Shown: in pieces, positions 36,634 to 44,353 of the stretch
Layout: every line of letters begins with the position of its first letter
How positions within the stretch are numbered: the first letter of the stretch is position 1
Assembly: GCF_015693305.1 (NCBI RefSeq)
Contig: NZ_CP065138.1
Coordinates: 2,730,001 to 2,794,000 of the forward strand
DNA from: Sphingobium sp. Cam5-1
Lineage (GTDB): Bacteria; Pseudomonadota; Alphaproteobacteria; Sphingomonadales; Sphingomonadaceae
Length of the DNA stretch: 64,000 nt
Direction of reading: 5' to 3'
The notes under the pieces: model-generated
What the model saw: the letters and a program-made list of their open reading frames with translations, nothing else
Database searches by the model: none
Told to the model about the DNA's origin: nothing
Position numbers and translations under genes: made by a program

Positions 36634-37488
36634 TCAAGCCTGAATGAAGGCCAGAATGTCGGCGTTCAAGACGTCGGCGTTGACCGTCAGCATGCCATGC
36701 GAGAAATTCTCATAAATCTTCAGCGCAGCGTCCGGCAGCAGTTCGGCCTGTAGCACGCCCGCATTCTTGTACGGCACGACCTGGTCGTCATCGCCGTGCA
36801 GCACCAGCGTTGGCACGGTGATTGCTTTGAGGTCGTCGGTCTGGTCGGTTTCGGAAAAGGCCTTTATGCCTTCATAATGGGCGAGCGCGCTGCCCATCAT
36901 GCCCTGCCGCCACCAAGTGTCGATGACGGCGGGCTTCACTTCCGCGCCCTCACGGTTGAAGCCATAGAAAGGCCCGGCGGCGACATCCTGGAAGAATTGC
37001 GAGCGGTTGGCGGCGAGGCTGGCGCGCAGGCCGTCAAATACATCCATGGGAAGGCCGCCGGGATAGCGATCCGTCTTCAGCATGATCGGCGGCACCGCGC
37101 TCACCAGCACGGCCTTGGCGACACGCCCTTGCGGGATGCCGAAGCGAGCGACATAGGCCGCCACTTCGCCGCCGCCGGTGGAATGGCCGATGTGGATAGC
37201 GTTACGCAGATCCAGATGCTTGGCGACTGCGGCCGCATCGGCGGCATAATGATCCATGTCATGCCCGAAATCGACCTGAGCCGAGCGACCGTGTCCACGG
37301 CGATCATGGGCTACGACGCGATAGCCCTTCGACAGGAAGAACAGCATCTGCGCGTCCCAGTCGTCGGACGAAAGCGGCCAGCCGTGATGGAACATGATGG
37401 GCTGGGCGTCCTTGCTGCCCCAGTCCTTGTAGAAGATCTGTGTGCCGTCGGCGGTAGTGACGGAGCTGGAAATGGCGGGGCTGGTCAT
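36634..37488 (-). CDS. Alpha/beta hydrolase, non-haem chloroperoxidase type
   Basis: The 284-residue product has the full catalytic triad of the chloroperoxidase/esterase group: nucleophile Ser in GHSTGGGE near residue 102, acid in VLHGDDDQVVP near residue 230, and His in NFSHGM near residue 262, plus the oxyanion segment FHHGWPLS near residue 33. Such enzymes are esterases with side perhydrolase activity; no signal peptide is seen, so it is cytoplasmic. It sits between the isochorismatase-like gene (79 bp gap) and the XapX gene (23 bp). Confidence 0.88.
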   Translation of the reverse strand: MTSPAISSSVTTADGTQIFYKDWGSKDAQPIMFHHGWPLSSDDWDAQMLFFLSKGYRVVAHDRRGHGRSAQVDFGHDMDHYAADAAAVAKHLDLRNAIHIGHSTGGGEVAAYVARFGIPQGRVAKAVLVSAVPPIMLKTDRYPGGLPMDVFDGLRASLAANRSQFFQDVAAGPFYGFNREGAEVKPAVIDTWWRQGMMGSALAHYEGIKAFSETDQTDDLKAITVPTLVLHGDDDQVVPYKNAGVLQAELLPDAALKIYENFSHGMLTVNADVLNADILAFIQA

Positions 37489-37567
37489 GGCGGGTTCCTC
37501 GAACTGAGAAGGGGAAGGGTCGGCGACCGGTGGGGGAAGGAGGCCCGGCCGCCGGATATGCTAGAGC

Positions 37568-38227
37568 TTAGTGCGCGCCTTCGGATGCATTGAACATGGT
37601 CTTGGCGTAGGTGATTCCCAGGCCATAGGCGCCGCCCCACTTCTTCGCGAAGCCGGTCGTCATGTCGTAGGTCTCGGTCCGGGCCCAGTCGCGCTGCAGT
37701 TCGAGAAGATACTGGAGCGAGGTCATCGGCTTGGCGCCCAGCTGGGTCATGCGCTCAACAGCGCGTTCATGGGCTTCTTCCGAAATGTCGCCGCAGGCAT
37801 CGGTGATGACATAGACGTCGAAGCCTTGATCGATGGCCGAGGCGACTGGCCCGACGATGCAGACGCTCGTCCACAGGCCGGCGAAAACAAGGCGCTCCTT
37901 GCCGATGCGGTTCACCTCGTCGATAACGGCGGCATCTTCCCAGGTATTCATCGACGTGCGGTCGAGCAGGGGCTGGCCGGGGAAGGCGTCGGTGATCTCG
38001 CTGAACATCGGGCCGGAGAAGCTGTCGGCGGCGACGGTGGTCAGAATGGTCGATACCTTGAAACCGGCGGCGGCATTGGCGACCAACGCGGCATTGTTGC
38101 GTAGCAGTTCGGTGGAGATCGACTTGGTGGCGAAGGCCATCTGCGACTGGAAGTCGATCATGACCAGGGTATGATCGTTGGCCGCGATGAGGGATTTGCC
38201 GGGGGTCGGGGTGGCTTTAATGGTCAT
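37568..38227 (-). CDS. Isochorismatase-family cysteine hydrolase (YcaC-like)
   Basis: The 219-residue product shows the family triad: Asp in LVMIDFQSQM near residue 24 and nucleophile Cys in GLWTSVCIVGP near residue 120, with the general base region between them. YcaC-like members have unknown physiological substrates. It is the first gene of the minus-strand island operon (then hydrolase, XapX, amidohydrolase). The strongest LysR palindrome of the island lies about 100 bp before its start. Confidence 0.85.
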   Translation of the reverse strand: MTIKATPTPGKSLIAANDHTLVMIDFQSQMAFATKSISTELLRNNAALVANAAAGFKVSTILTTVAADSFSGPMFSEITDAFPGQPLLDRTSMNTWEDAAVIDEVNRIGKERLVFAGLWTSVCIVGPVASAIDQGFDVYVITDACGDISEEAHERAVERMTQLGAKPMTSLQYLLELQRDWARTETYDMTTGFAKKWGGAYGLGITYAKTMFNASEGAH

Positions 38228-38328
38228 ATCGGTCTCCAGTCTGAAATTCGGACACTCGGTTAGTTCCGGTGTGATTGGAGCCCTAGCGGGATATTTTTCT
38301 CCCGCGCAGTCAGATAAAATTTGGCCCT

Positions 38329-38349
38329 TCGTTCGATTAAATCGAACGA
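38329..38349. promoter_or_regulatory. Perfect palindrome, probable LysR operator upstream of the isochorismatase operon
   Basis: The two 10-base arms around a single A are exactly complementary; the core is TTCGATTAAATCGAA, which contains T-N11-A. It lies 102 bp before the start codon and is the best match to similar sites at 30099, 32431 and 34380. Confidence 0.7.
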
Positions 38350-38814
38350 TGATCCGGTGCAGTCATCTTCGGGACTGAGTTCTAATCGGTGACTCTGTAG
38401 GTTGCCGCGCTGGCGCTTAATTTGTCATGAGGTCGGCAGCGCGAGGTGAGTAAGCTCACAAAGGCTCGGGCCTCTTCCCGACCTAAACGGCTGGCTGCGG
38501 CGTTAGCGGACGTTCCAACTCGCAGCTGCTGAAAGGCGTGAGCTGGTCGATACCTGCCTGCTCGGATGCCAGTCGGACCAGCGCCGGGTCCGCCAACAAA
38601 GGCGACGTTCAGAGAGGATCCTCGCGCGCTGAAAACCGCCATCTGTTCATGTGGAAGCAGAGGACGGCTTACTATGCCTGGCCCGCCCGGTAGAGCAACG
38701 GCCGCTTGCATGGGAAACATTGTGGTCCATTTAGCTCGTCCGTAAGATCTTCAAAGGGCTCATTGACGACCCCCGTAACATGCGATGAAATAAAGAATAT
38801 CTTCAAATCCCCTC
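38350..38814. other. Right end of the island without recognisable gene
   Basis: No convincing start, ribosome site or family similarity in any frame. A 112-codon minus-strand frame (38382-38720) looks like chance. The sequence becomes AT-richer just before attR (38760-38810). Confidence 0.5.
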
Positions 38815-38831
38815 TCCCGTAGGGGTCACCA
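38815..38831 (+). other. attR of the genomic island
   Basis: Exact direct copy of the last 17 bases of tRNA-Glu (TCCCGTAGGGGTCACCA), without the rest of a tRNA around it. Distance from attL is 19251 bp. Confidence 0.88.
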
Positions 38832-38936
38832 TTTTCCAAGCGCAGCCTTCATCATGAGCCGCGTTCCGCCGGGATCAAAGCGGCAGCGCGGTCGTTCTTC
38901 ATGCCTTAGCAACCGGCATGGAAGGCAGCGGGACTC

Positions 38937-39704
38937 GTGGCGTCACTTCATTGGCCTAGCCAGCTCATCATCGTACGTCATGGCCAGAGCGCCGGAAATG
39001 TGGCGCGCGACGCCGCAACTGAAGCACAGTCCGATCGCATAGCCTTGTCCGTGCGGGATGCGGACGTTCCGTTAAGTGGATTGGGCCGTGAACAGGCGCA
39101 GGCACTAGGCCATTGGTTCGGCAGCGAGGCCGAAGATCAAAGGCCGGAGGTTCTGTTGTCGTCCCCCTATCTGCGCGCATTTCAGACTGCGCAGATTTTC
39201 CGCGAGGTTGGCGGAGCCGCCGCCGAGGAACCGATCTGCTTCGATGAACGGCTGCGGGAAAAGGAATTCGGCATTTTGGACGGGCTGACGACGACGGGCA
39301 TCCGCAATCTGGAGACCGACCAGTATGAATTCCGCCAGATGCTCGGAAAATTCTATCACCGGCCGCCGGGCGGAGAGAGCTGGTGCGATGTCATCCTGCG
39401 GCTCCGGTCGGTGATGGACACCATATCGCTGCATTATGCCGGACGACGCGTGATGATCTTCACGCATCAGGTCGTGGTGCTGTGCCTTCGCTATATCATC
39501 GAAGGGTTGAATGAAGCGGAGATACTGGCGATCGACCGGGCTGGCGATGTGGCGAACTGCGCGATCAGCGATTATGTTTATGACCCTTCCCATGGGCGCA
39601 ATGGCGGGCTGGTGCTGCGCCGTTACAATGTGACCGCGCCGATGGAGGAAGAGGAGACCCCCGTTACACGCGAACCCGATGCCATCGCCGGAGCACGGGG
39701 ATGA
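38937..39704 (+). CDS. Histidine phosphatase family protein (phosphoglycerate-mutase-like)
   Basis: The 255-residue product has the phospho-His motif IIVRHGQSAGN near residue 14, the Arg in SSPYLRAFQTA near residue 78, and the second catalytic His in FTHQVVV near residue 177. The family contains mutases, phosphatases and regulators, so the substrate is open. It starts at GTG 38937, about 105 bp after attR, and is the first core gene past the island. It overlaps the next gene by four bases (ATGA). Confidence 0.82.
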   Translation: MASLHWPSQLIIVRHGQSAGNVARDAATEAQSDRIALSVRDADVPLSGLGREQAQALGHWFGSEAEDQRPEVLLSSPYLRAFQTAQIFREVGGAAAEEPICFDERLREKEFGILDGLTTTGIRNLETDQYEFRQMLGKFYHRPPGGESWCDVILRLRSVMDTISLHYAGRRVMIFTHQVVVLCLRYIIEGLNEAEILAIDRAGDVANCAISDYVYDPSHGRNGGLVLRRYNVTAPMEEEETPVTREPDAIAGARG

Positions 39705-40591
39705 CGCCAAAGGCTCTCGATAGTGAATGGTTGCGCGCGCACCCCCTGCCGATCCCCGACCATGACACCGACAAGAATGGGCGGGGTCGTGTGTTGGTTG
39801 TTGGCGGCGCGGAATTCGTGCCGGGCGCGCTGCGGTTGACGGGCGAGGCGGCATTGCGCGCGGGTGCTGGAAAATTGCAGATGGCGACGGTGCGCTCTGC
39901 CGCCATGTCGCTGGGCGTGCTGGTTCCCGAAGCCGCGATGACGGCGCTGCCTGCGGAGGAGAATGGTGAGATCGCCGCCGGAGCGGCTGAGCGTCTGGCG
40001 CCGCAGCTCGCCCGCTGTGACGCGCTGGTTCTGGGGCCGGGGATGAGCGTGAGTTCCCAGACGGGTGAACTGGTCGCTGCCATATTGGCCGTCACCGATC
40101 CGCCGGTCACCATCGTCCTCGACGCGGCGGCGCTGACCTCTGCGCGCGAGTTGCGATCGACCGTCGCCGGGCATGAGGGGCATATCATCCTGACGCCTCA
40201 TCATGGCGAGATGGCTATCCTGACCGGGCAAAACGTCGAGGCCGTGTCGGCGGCTCCCGCGAAGATCGCGCTACAAGTGGCGGCGGAATTTCAGGCGGTG
40301 GTCATCCTGAAGGGCGACCGCAGCGTAGTCGCGGCTCCGGATGGCGCCTGCCTGTTGCATGAGGGCGGTTGCGTCGGCCTGGCTACCGGCGGTTCGGGCG
40401 ATGTGCTGGCCGGGATCGTCGGCGGTTTGGCGGCGCGCGGTGCGGACCCGTTGCGGGCGGCCGCCTGGGGCAGCTGGCTGCACGGCCGGGCAGGGCGCGA
40501 ACTCGCCCGCACCATGGGGCCTGTCGGATTTCTGGCGCGCGAATTGCTGCCGCTGATTCCCGGCCTACTGGAAGAGCCTGGCAACAGCTAA
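39701..40591 (+). CDS. nnrD: ADP-dependent NAD(P)H-hydrate dehydratase (C-terminal YjeF-type domain only)
   Basis: The 296-residue product repairs hydrated NAD(P)H. Ribokinase-like signatures are visible: GRVLVVGGAEFVPGAL near residue 28, ITLTPHHGE-like segment ILTPHHGEMAIL near residue 164, and the catalytic/nucleotide site GLATGGSGDVLAGI near residue 226. The epimerase half (NnrE) often fused to this domain is absent, so the epimerase must be encoded elsewhere. Coupled by overlap to the histidine phosphatase gene. Confidence 0.87.
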   Translation: MTPKALDSEWLRAHPLPIPDHDTDKNGRGRVLVVGGAEFVPGALRLTGEAALRAGAGKLQMATVRSAAMSLGVLVPEAAMTALPAEENGEIAAGAAERLAPQLARCDALVLGPGMSVSSQTGELVAAILAVTDPPVTIVLDAAALTSARELRSTVAGHEGHIILTPHHGEMAILTGQNVEAVSAAPAKIALQVAAEFQAVVILKGDRSVVAAPDGACLLHEGGCVGLATGGSGDVLAGIVGGLAARGADPLRAAAWGSWLHGRAGRELARTMGPVGFLARELLPLIPGLLEEPGNS

Positions 40592-40621
40592 CTGCATCGT
40601 TGCGCATCCGAATTCATCTTC

Positions 40622-41104
40622 ATGCGTTTCGGATGGATGAGCGACAATTTTTCAGTGCTGCCGCATCTGGTCCCTATCGTCATCGCCTATTGCCTGGCTT
40701 TGCCTATCGGCTGGAACCGGGAGCGGGCGGAACGCAGCGCTGGTTTGCGCACCTTTCCGCTGGTCGCTGTCGCCAGCTGTGGCTTTGTGCAGACGGTGGA
40801 AGGGATGATGGCGCAGGACCCGGCGGCGCTTGCCCGTGTGCTGGAAGGCGTGATCGCGGGCATCGGATTTCTGGGTGGCGGCGCGATCCTGCAGCAGAGA
40901 CATGCCGTCAAGGGCACCGCGACCGCCGCGAGCCTGTGGATCACGGGGGCGATTGGCGTTGCAGCGGGGCTTGGCACCTATGATGTAGCGGTGGTTCTCA
41001 CCGGCTTCACGCTGCTGACTTTCTGGGTCATGGCGCCGCTCAAGCCCGAGGAGAATGAACGGGACGTGGAAGAAAAGATCAGCGAGCCCGGCGCGCCGCG
41101 TTGA
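40622..41104 (+). CDS. MgtC/SapB-family membrane protein
   Basis: The 160-residue product has four or five membrane segments and the family motifs GWNRERAERSAGLRTFPLVAVAS near residue 32 and GVIAGIGFLGGGAIL near residue 80. MgtC-like proteins affect magnesium stress and ATP synthase in some bacteria; the role here is unknown. It follows nnrD by 30 bp and converges on rlmN with 9 bp between stops. Confidence 0.85.
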   Translation: MRFGWMSDNFSVLPHLVPIVIAYCLALPIGWNRERAERSAGLRTFPLVAVASCGFVQTVEGMMAQDPAALARVLEGVIAGIGFLGGGAILQQRHAVKGTATAASLWITGAIGVAAGLGTYDVAVVLTGFTLLTFWVMAPLKPEENERDVEEKISEPGAPR

Positions 41105-41113
41105 GAGGGTGGG

Positions 41114-42385
41114 TTACCCCAGCGCAGCCTGCTTTTCCGCCGCCAGCCGGTCCAGTTCCGCCCGGCTCTTCTTCTCGCTCGCGGACTTGAGCTGCCCGCA
41201 GGCGGCCATGATGTCCCGTCCGCGCGGCGTTCGCACCGGGGCGGAGATGCCGCCTTCGAACACGATCTCCGAAAAGCGCTTGATCCGTTCGGGCGTCGAA
41301 CATTCATAGTCGGTGCCCGGCCAGGGGTTGAAGGGGATCAGGTTGACCTTGGCAGGCAGCTTGTAGTGACGCAGCAGGCGAACCAGTTCGCGCGCGTCCT
41401 CGTCGCTGTCATTCTTGTCCTTGATCATCACATATTCGAACGTGATGCGGCGCGCATTATTCGCGTTTGGATAGTCGGCGCAGGCTTGCAGCAGCTGTTC
41501 TATCCCGAATTTCTTGTTAAGCGGCACCAGTTCGTCACGCACATCCTTGGTCACGCCATGGAGCGACACGGCGAGGTTGACGCCAATCTCTTCCCCGGCG
41601 CGAGCCATCATCGGCACCACGCCGGAGGTGGAGAGGGTGATACGCCGCTTTGACAGAGCGAGGCCGTCGCCGTCCATGACGACCTTCAGCGCGTCGCGCA
41701 CATTATCGAAATTATAAAGCGGCTCGCCCATGCCCATCATCACGATGTTGGTCAGCATGCGGCCGTCGGGGCTATATTGAGAGCTATCGTCCGCTTCGTC
41801 ATCATTGGCGGACGCCATGCTGCCCTTGGGCCATTCGCCCAGCGCATCGCGGGCCAGCATGACCTGCCCGACAATTTCGCCCGGCGTCAGGTTGCGCACG
41901 AGGCGCATCGTGCCCGTGTGGCAGAAACGGCAGTTGAGCGTGCAGCCCACCTGGCTCGATACGCAGAGCGTTCCGCGATCGGCGTCCGGGATGAACACCA
42001 TCTCATAGTCCTGCCCATCGTCCGACCGGAGCAGCCATTTGCGGGTGCCATCGTTCGACACCTGCGCTTCGACGACCTCGGGACGCCCCACGATGAAGCG
42101 CTCCGCCATCCAGCCGCGCATCGGCTTGGCAAGGTCGGTCATGGCGCCGAAATCGGTTTCACCGCGATGATAGAGCCAGTGGAACAGCTGCTTCGACCGC
42201 AGCTTGGCCTGCTTGGCGTCGAGGCCTGCTTCCTCCAGCGCGCTTTTGATCTGCGGGCGCGACAGACCCATCAGGTCGGTGCGCCCATCTTCGCGAGGGG
42301 TGACAGCGCGCGGCACGGGCACAGGGTCAATAGCGCCGGGAATCGGCATCAAGGGGCTGGCGGATGAAAGCATGGCAGCGCCCAT
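41114..42385 (-). CDS. rlmN: Dual-specificity RNA methyltransferase RlmN
   Basis: RlmN is a radical SAM enzyme that methylates C2 of A2503 in 23S rRNA and A37 in some tRNAs. The 423-residue product has the radical SAM motif [11 protein letters not shown] near residue 142, [10 protein letters not shown] near residue 210, and the methyl-carrying Cys near the C-terminus ([11 protein letters not shown] near residue 395). The start is uncertain: ATG 42385 and ATG 42373 both lack a good ribosome site. The upstream gene ends 35 bp away, so the two may be co-transcribed. Confidence 0.93.
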   Translation of the reverse strand: MGAAMLSSASPLMPIPGAIDPVPVPRAVTPREDGRTDLMGLSRPQIKSALEEAGLDAKQAKLRSKQLFHWLYHRGETDFGAMTDLAKPMRGWMAERFIVGRPEVVEAQVSNDGTRKWLLRSDDGQDYEMVFIPDADRGTLCVSSQVGCTLNCRFCHTGTMRLVRNLTPGEIVGQVMLARDALGEWPKGSMASANDDEADDSSQYSPDGRMLTNIVMMGMGEPLYNFDNVRDALKVVMDGDGLALSKRRITLSTSGVVPMMARAGEEIGVNLAVSLHGVTKDVRDELVPLNKKFGIEQLLQACADYPNANNARRITFEYVMIKDKNDSDEDARELVRLLRHYKLPAKVNLIPFNPWPGTDYECSTPERIKRFSEIVFEGGISAPVRTPRGRDIMAACGQLKSASEKKSRAELDRLAAEKQAALG

Positions 42386-42420
42386 AGCGGATTTTTGCGG
42401 ATTTATAAAGGGAGCCTCTG

Positions 42421-42912
42421 TCAGCGCAGCCGCGCGCAGCCCAAAGCCGCCGCGTCGATCGCTGTCGCCGCGCCGCGCAACGTGTAGGTGTCCGCGAAAC
42501 CGCGCCCGTTTGCGCCCTGCGTCTGCACGCTCATGCTGCCTGCTGATCGCATGGCCGCAATGATGGCCGCGTCCGCGCGCGGGTCGGGCGCCCACGCATC
42601 AGCCTGCCCCGCGACCAGCGTGAAGCGTCTCTCCCCAACATTCAGGATAACGGGAGAACCATCCGCCCGCACCCGGCTCAATCGGAAATGCACCTGTCCG
42701 CGCACGCGCTGGCGAGGCCAATTCCCCACCGCGGCGAAACCATTGCCAGCGCGGCTCACGGGTTTGGAGATGGCATAGCAGCGCGGTGCCGCCGGGTCAC
42801 GGAACGCCCCCCAAGCCTCGAACATCCCCAGAGAATCACGTGCGAATGCTGGCGTTGCGATCAGCAGGAGCAGGAACCAGGCGCGCTTCATGACGCTGGC
42901 AAAGCCCATCAT
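42421..42912 (-). CDS. IalB-type exported protein (invasion-associated locus B domain)
   Basis: The 163-residue product has a signal peptide ([16 protein letters not shown]) and the pattern [15 protein letters not shown] near residue 43, with VHFRLSR and a late [15 protein letters not shown] near residue 142. This order is typical of the small IalB-like periplasmic proteins of alphaproteobacteria, whose function is not settled. ATG 42912 follows AGAGGA closely; the next Met at 42909 is also possible. Confidence 0.72.
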   Translation of the reverse strand: MMGFASVMKRAWFLLLLIATPAFARDSLGMFEAWGAFRDPAAPRCYAISKPVSRAGNGFAAVGNWPRQRVRGQVHFRLSRVRADGSPVILNVGERRFTLVAGQADAWAPDPRADAAIIAAMRSAGSMSVQTQGANGRGFADTYTLRGAATAIDAAALGCARLR

Positions 42913-43059
42913 GTCCTCTTTTGCAACCCTTGCCGTCACGAAACGATCAGCAGGTGCTTGCCGCCGCCGCAACAGTGGTTATGAAGGATCATCCATCATT
43001 GTCGCCCGGATTCGACCGCATCCGGGCTTTGCGCAGAAAAGAAACGGACAAACAGGGAC

Positions 43060-44172
43060 ATGAAGGCCACCATCGAACGCGCCACGCTCCTCAAGAGCCT
43101 CAGCCACGTCCAGTCGGTGGTCGAGCGGCGCAATACGATTCCGATCCTGTCCAACGTGCTGATCGAAGCGTCTGCCGATGGCGCGATCAAGCTGATGGCG
43201 ACCGACCTCGACCTCCAGATTGTCGAAAGCGTGTCCGCGCATGTGGAACAGCCCGGCGCGACGACCATTTCGGCCCACACGCTGTTCGACATCGCCCGCA
43301 AGCTGCCCGAAGGGTCGCAGGTGTCGCTGCAAGCGGCGGAAGGCAAGATGCTGATCCAAGCGGGCCGCGCTCGCTTCAATCTGTCGACCCTGCCGCGCGA
43401 TGACTTCCCGGTGATCGCGGAAGGCGACCTGCCGACCAGCTTCGAACTGCCCGCAGAGACGCTGAAGCAGATCATCGACAAGACGCGCTTCGCCATCTCG
43501 ACCGAAGAGACGCGCTATTATCTGAACGGCATTTATTTCCATGTGTCGGATGATGGCCAGCCGGTTCTGAAAGCAGCGGCCACCGATGGCCACCGCCTCG
43601 CTCGCGTCACCGTGCCGCGTCCCGATGGCGCCGATGGCATGCCGGGCATCATCATACCCCGCAAGTGCATCGGTGAACTGCGCAAGCTGCTCGACGAGGT
43701 CGAAGGTTCGGTGCAGATCACCCTCTCGGCGAGCAAGATCCGCTTTGGGCTTGGCAGCGCGATCCTGACAAGCAAGCTGATCGACGGCACTTTCCCCGAT
43801 TACAGCCGCGTGATCCCCACCGCGAACGACAAGCTGCTCAAGATCGACCCGCGCAGCTTCGAGGAAGGCGTGGACCGCGTCGCTACGATCGCGACGGAAA
43901 AGACCCGCGCGGTCAAGATGACGCTCGATCGCGACAAGATCACCTTGTCAGTGACCAGCCCCGAAAACGGCACGGCGGCCGAAGAAGTGCCGGGTGCGTT
44001 TCAGGGCGAGGGTTTCGATATTGGCTTCAACGCCCGTTATCTGCTCGACATTCTGGGCCAGATCGACAGCGAGACGGTCGAACTACACCTCGCCGACGCG
44101 GCAGCGCCGACGCTCATTCGGGAAAATGATCGCAGCCCTGCGCTCTATGTCCTGATGCCGATGCGCGTTTAG
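43060..44172 (+). CDS. dnaN: DNA polymerase III sliding clamp (beta subunit)
   Basis: The 370-residue product starts MKATIERATLLKSLSHVQSVVERR and has the three clamp domains, with RNTIPILSNVLIEA, the second-domain RYYLNGIYFH near residue 148 and the family-typical C-terminus YVLMPMRV. It tethers replicative and translesion polymerases, including the ImuB-DnaE2 complex encoded in this window. It is not beside dnaA, a common arrangement in sphingomonads. AGGGAC precedes the start. Confidence 0.95.
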   Translation: MKATIERATLLKSLSHVQSVVERRNTIPILSNVLIEASADGAIKLMATDLDLQIVESVSAHVEQPGATTISAHTLFDIARKLPEGSQVSLQAAEGKMLIQAGRARFNLSTLPRDDFPVIAEGDLPTSFELPAETLKQIIDKTRFAISTEETRYYLNGIYFHVSDDGQPVLKAAATDGHRLARVTVPRPDGADGMPGIIIPRKCIGELRKLLDEVEGSVQITLSASKIRFGLGSAILTSKLIDGTFPDYSRVIPTANDKLLKIDPRSFEEGVDRVATIATEKTRAVKMTLDRDKITLSVTSPENGTAAEEVPGAFQGEGFDIGFNARYLLDILGQIDSETVELHLADAAAPTLIRENDRSPALYVLMPMRV

Positions 44173-44185
44173 TCGGGAACGGGGT

Positions 44186-44207
44186 AAGCGGTCGTGCGGG
44201 ACCGCTT
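44186..44207 (+). terminator. Hairpin after dnaN
   Basis: Perfect arms AAGCGGTC / GACCGCTT around GTGCGG, 14 bp past the stop. No T run follows, so termination is only suggested. Confidence 0.4.
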
Positions 44208-44353
44208 GCCTCATCCTGCTCCGTTGGTTTTGGACTCTGTTGAGCGGACGCTGAGGCACTATTCGCGTCGCGAGAGGGGCGTTCCCTCTCCCGTCATACC
44301 TTGCCAGCCGGTCGGGTAAGTTTCTTTCAACATCTGTGCGTTACGCACGGCAT

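Noticed and set aside
38382-38720. 112-codon minus-strand frame at the right end of the island
   Set aside because: No ribosome site, no recognisable motif; codon use looks random.
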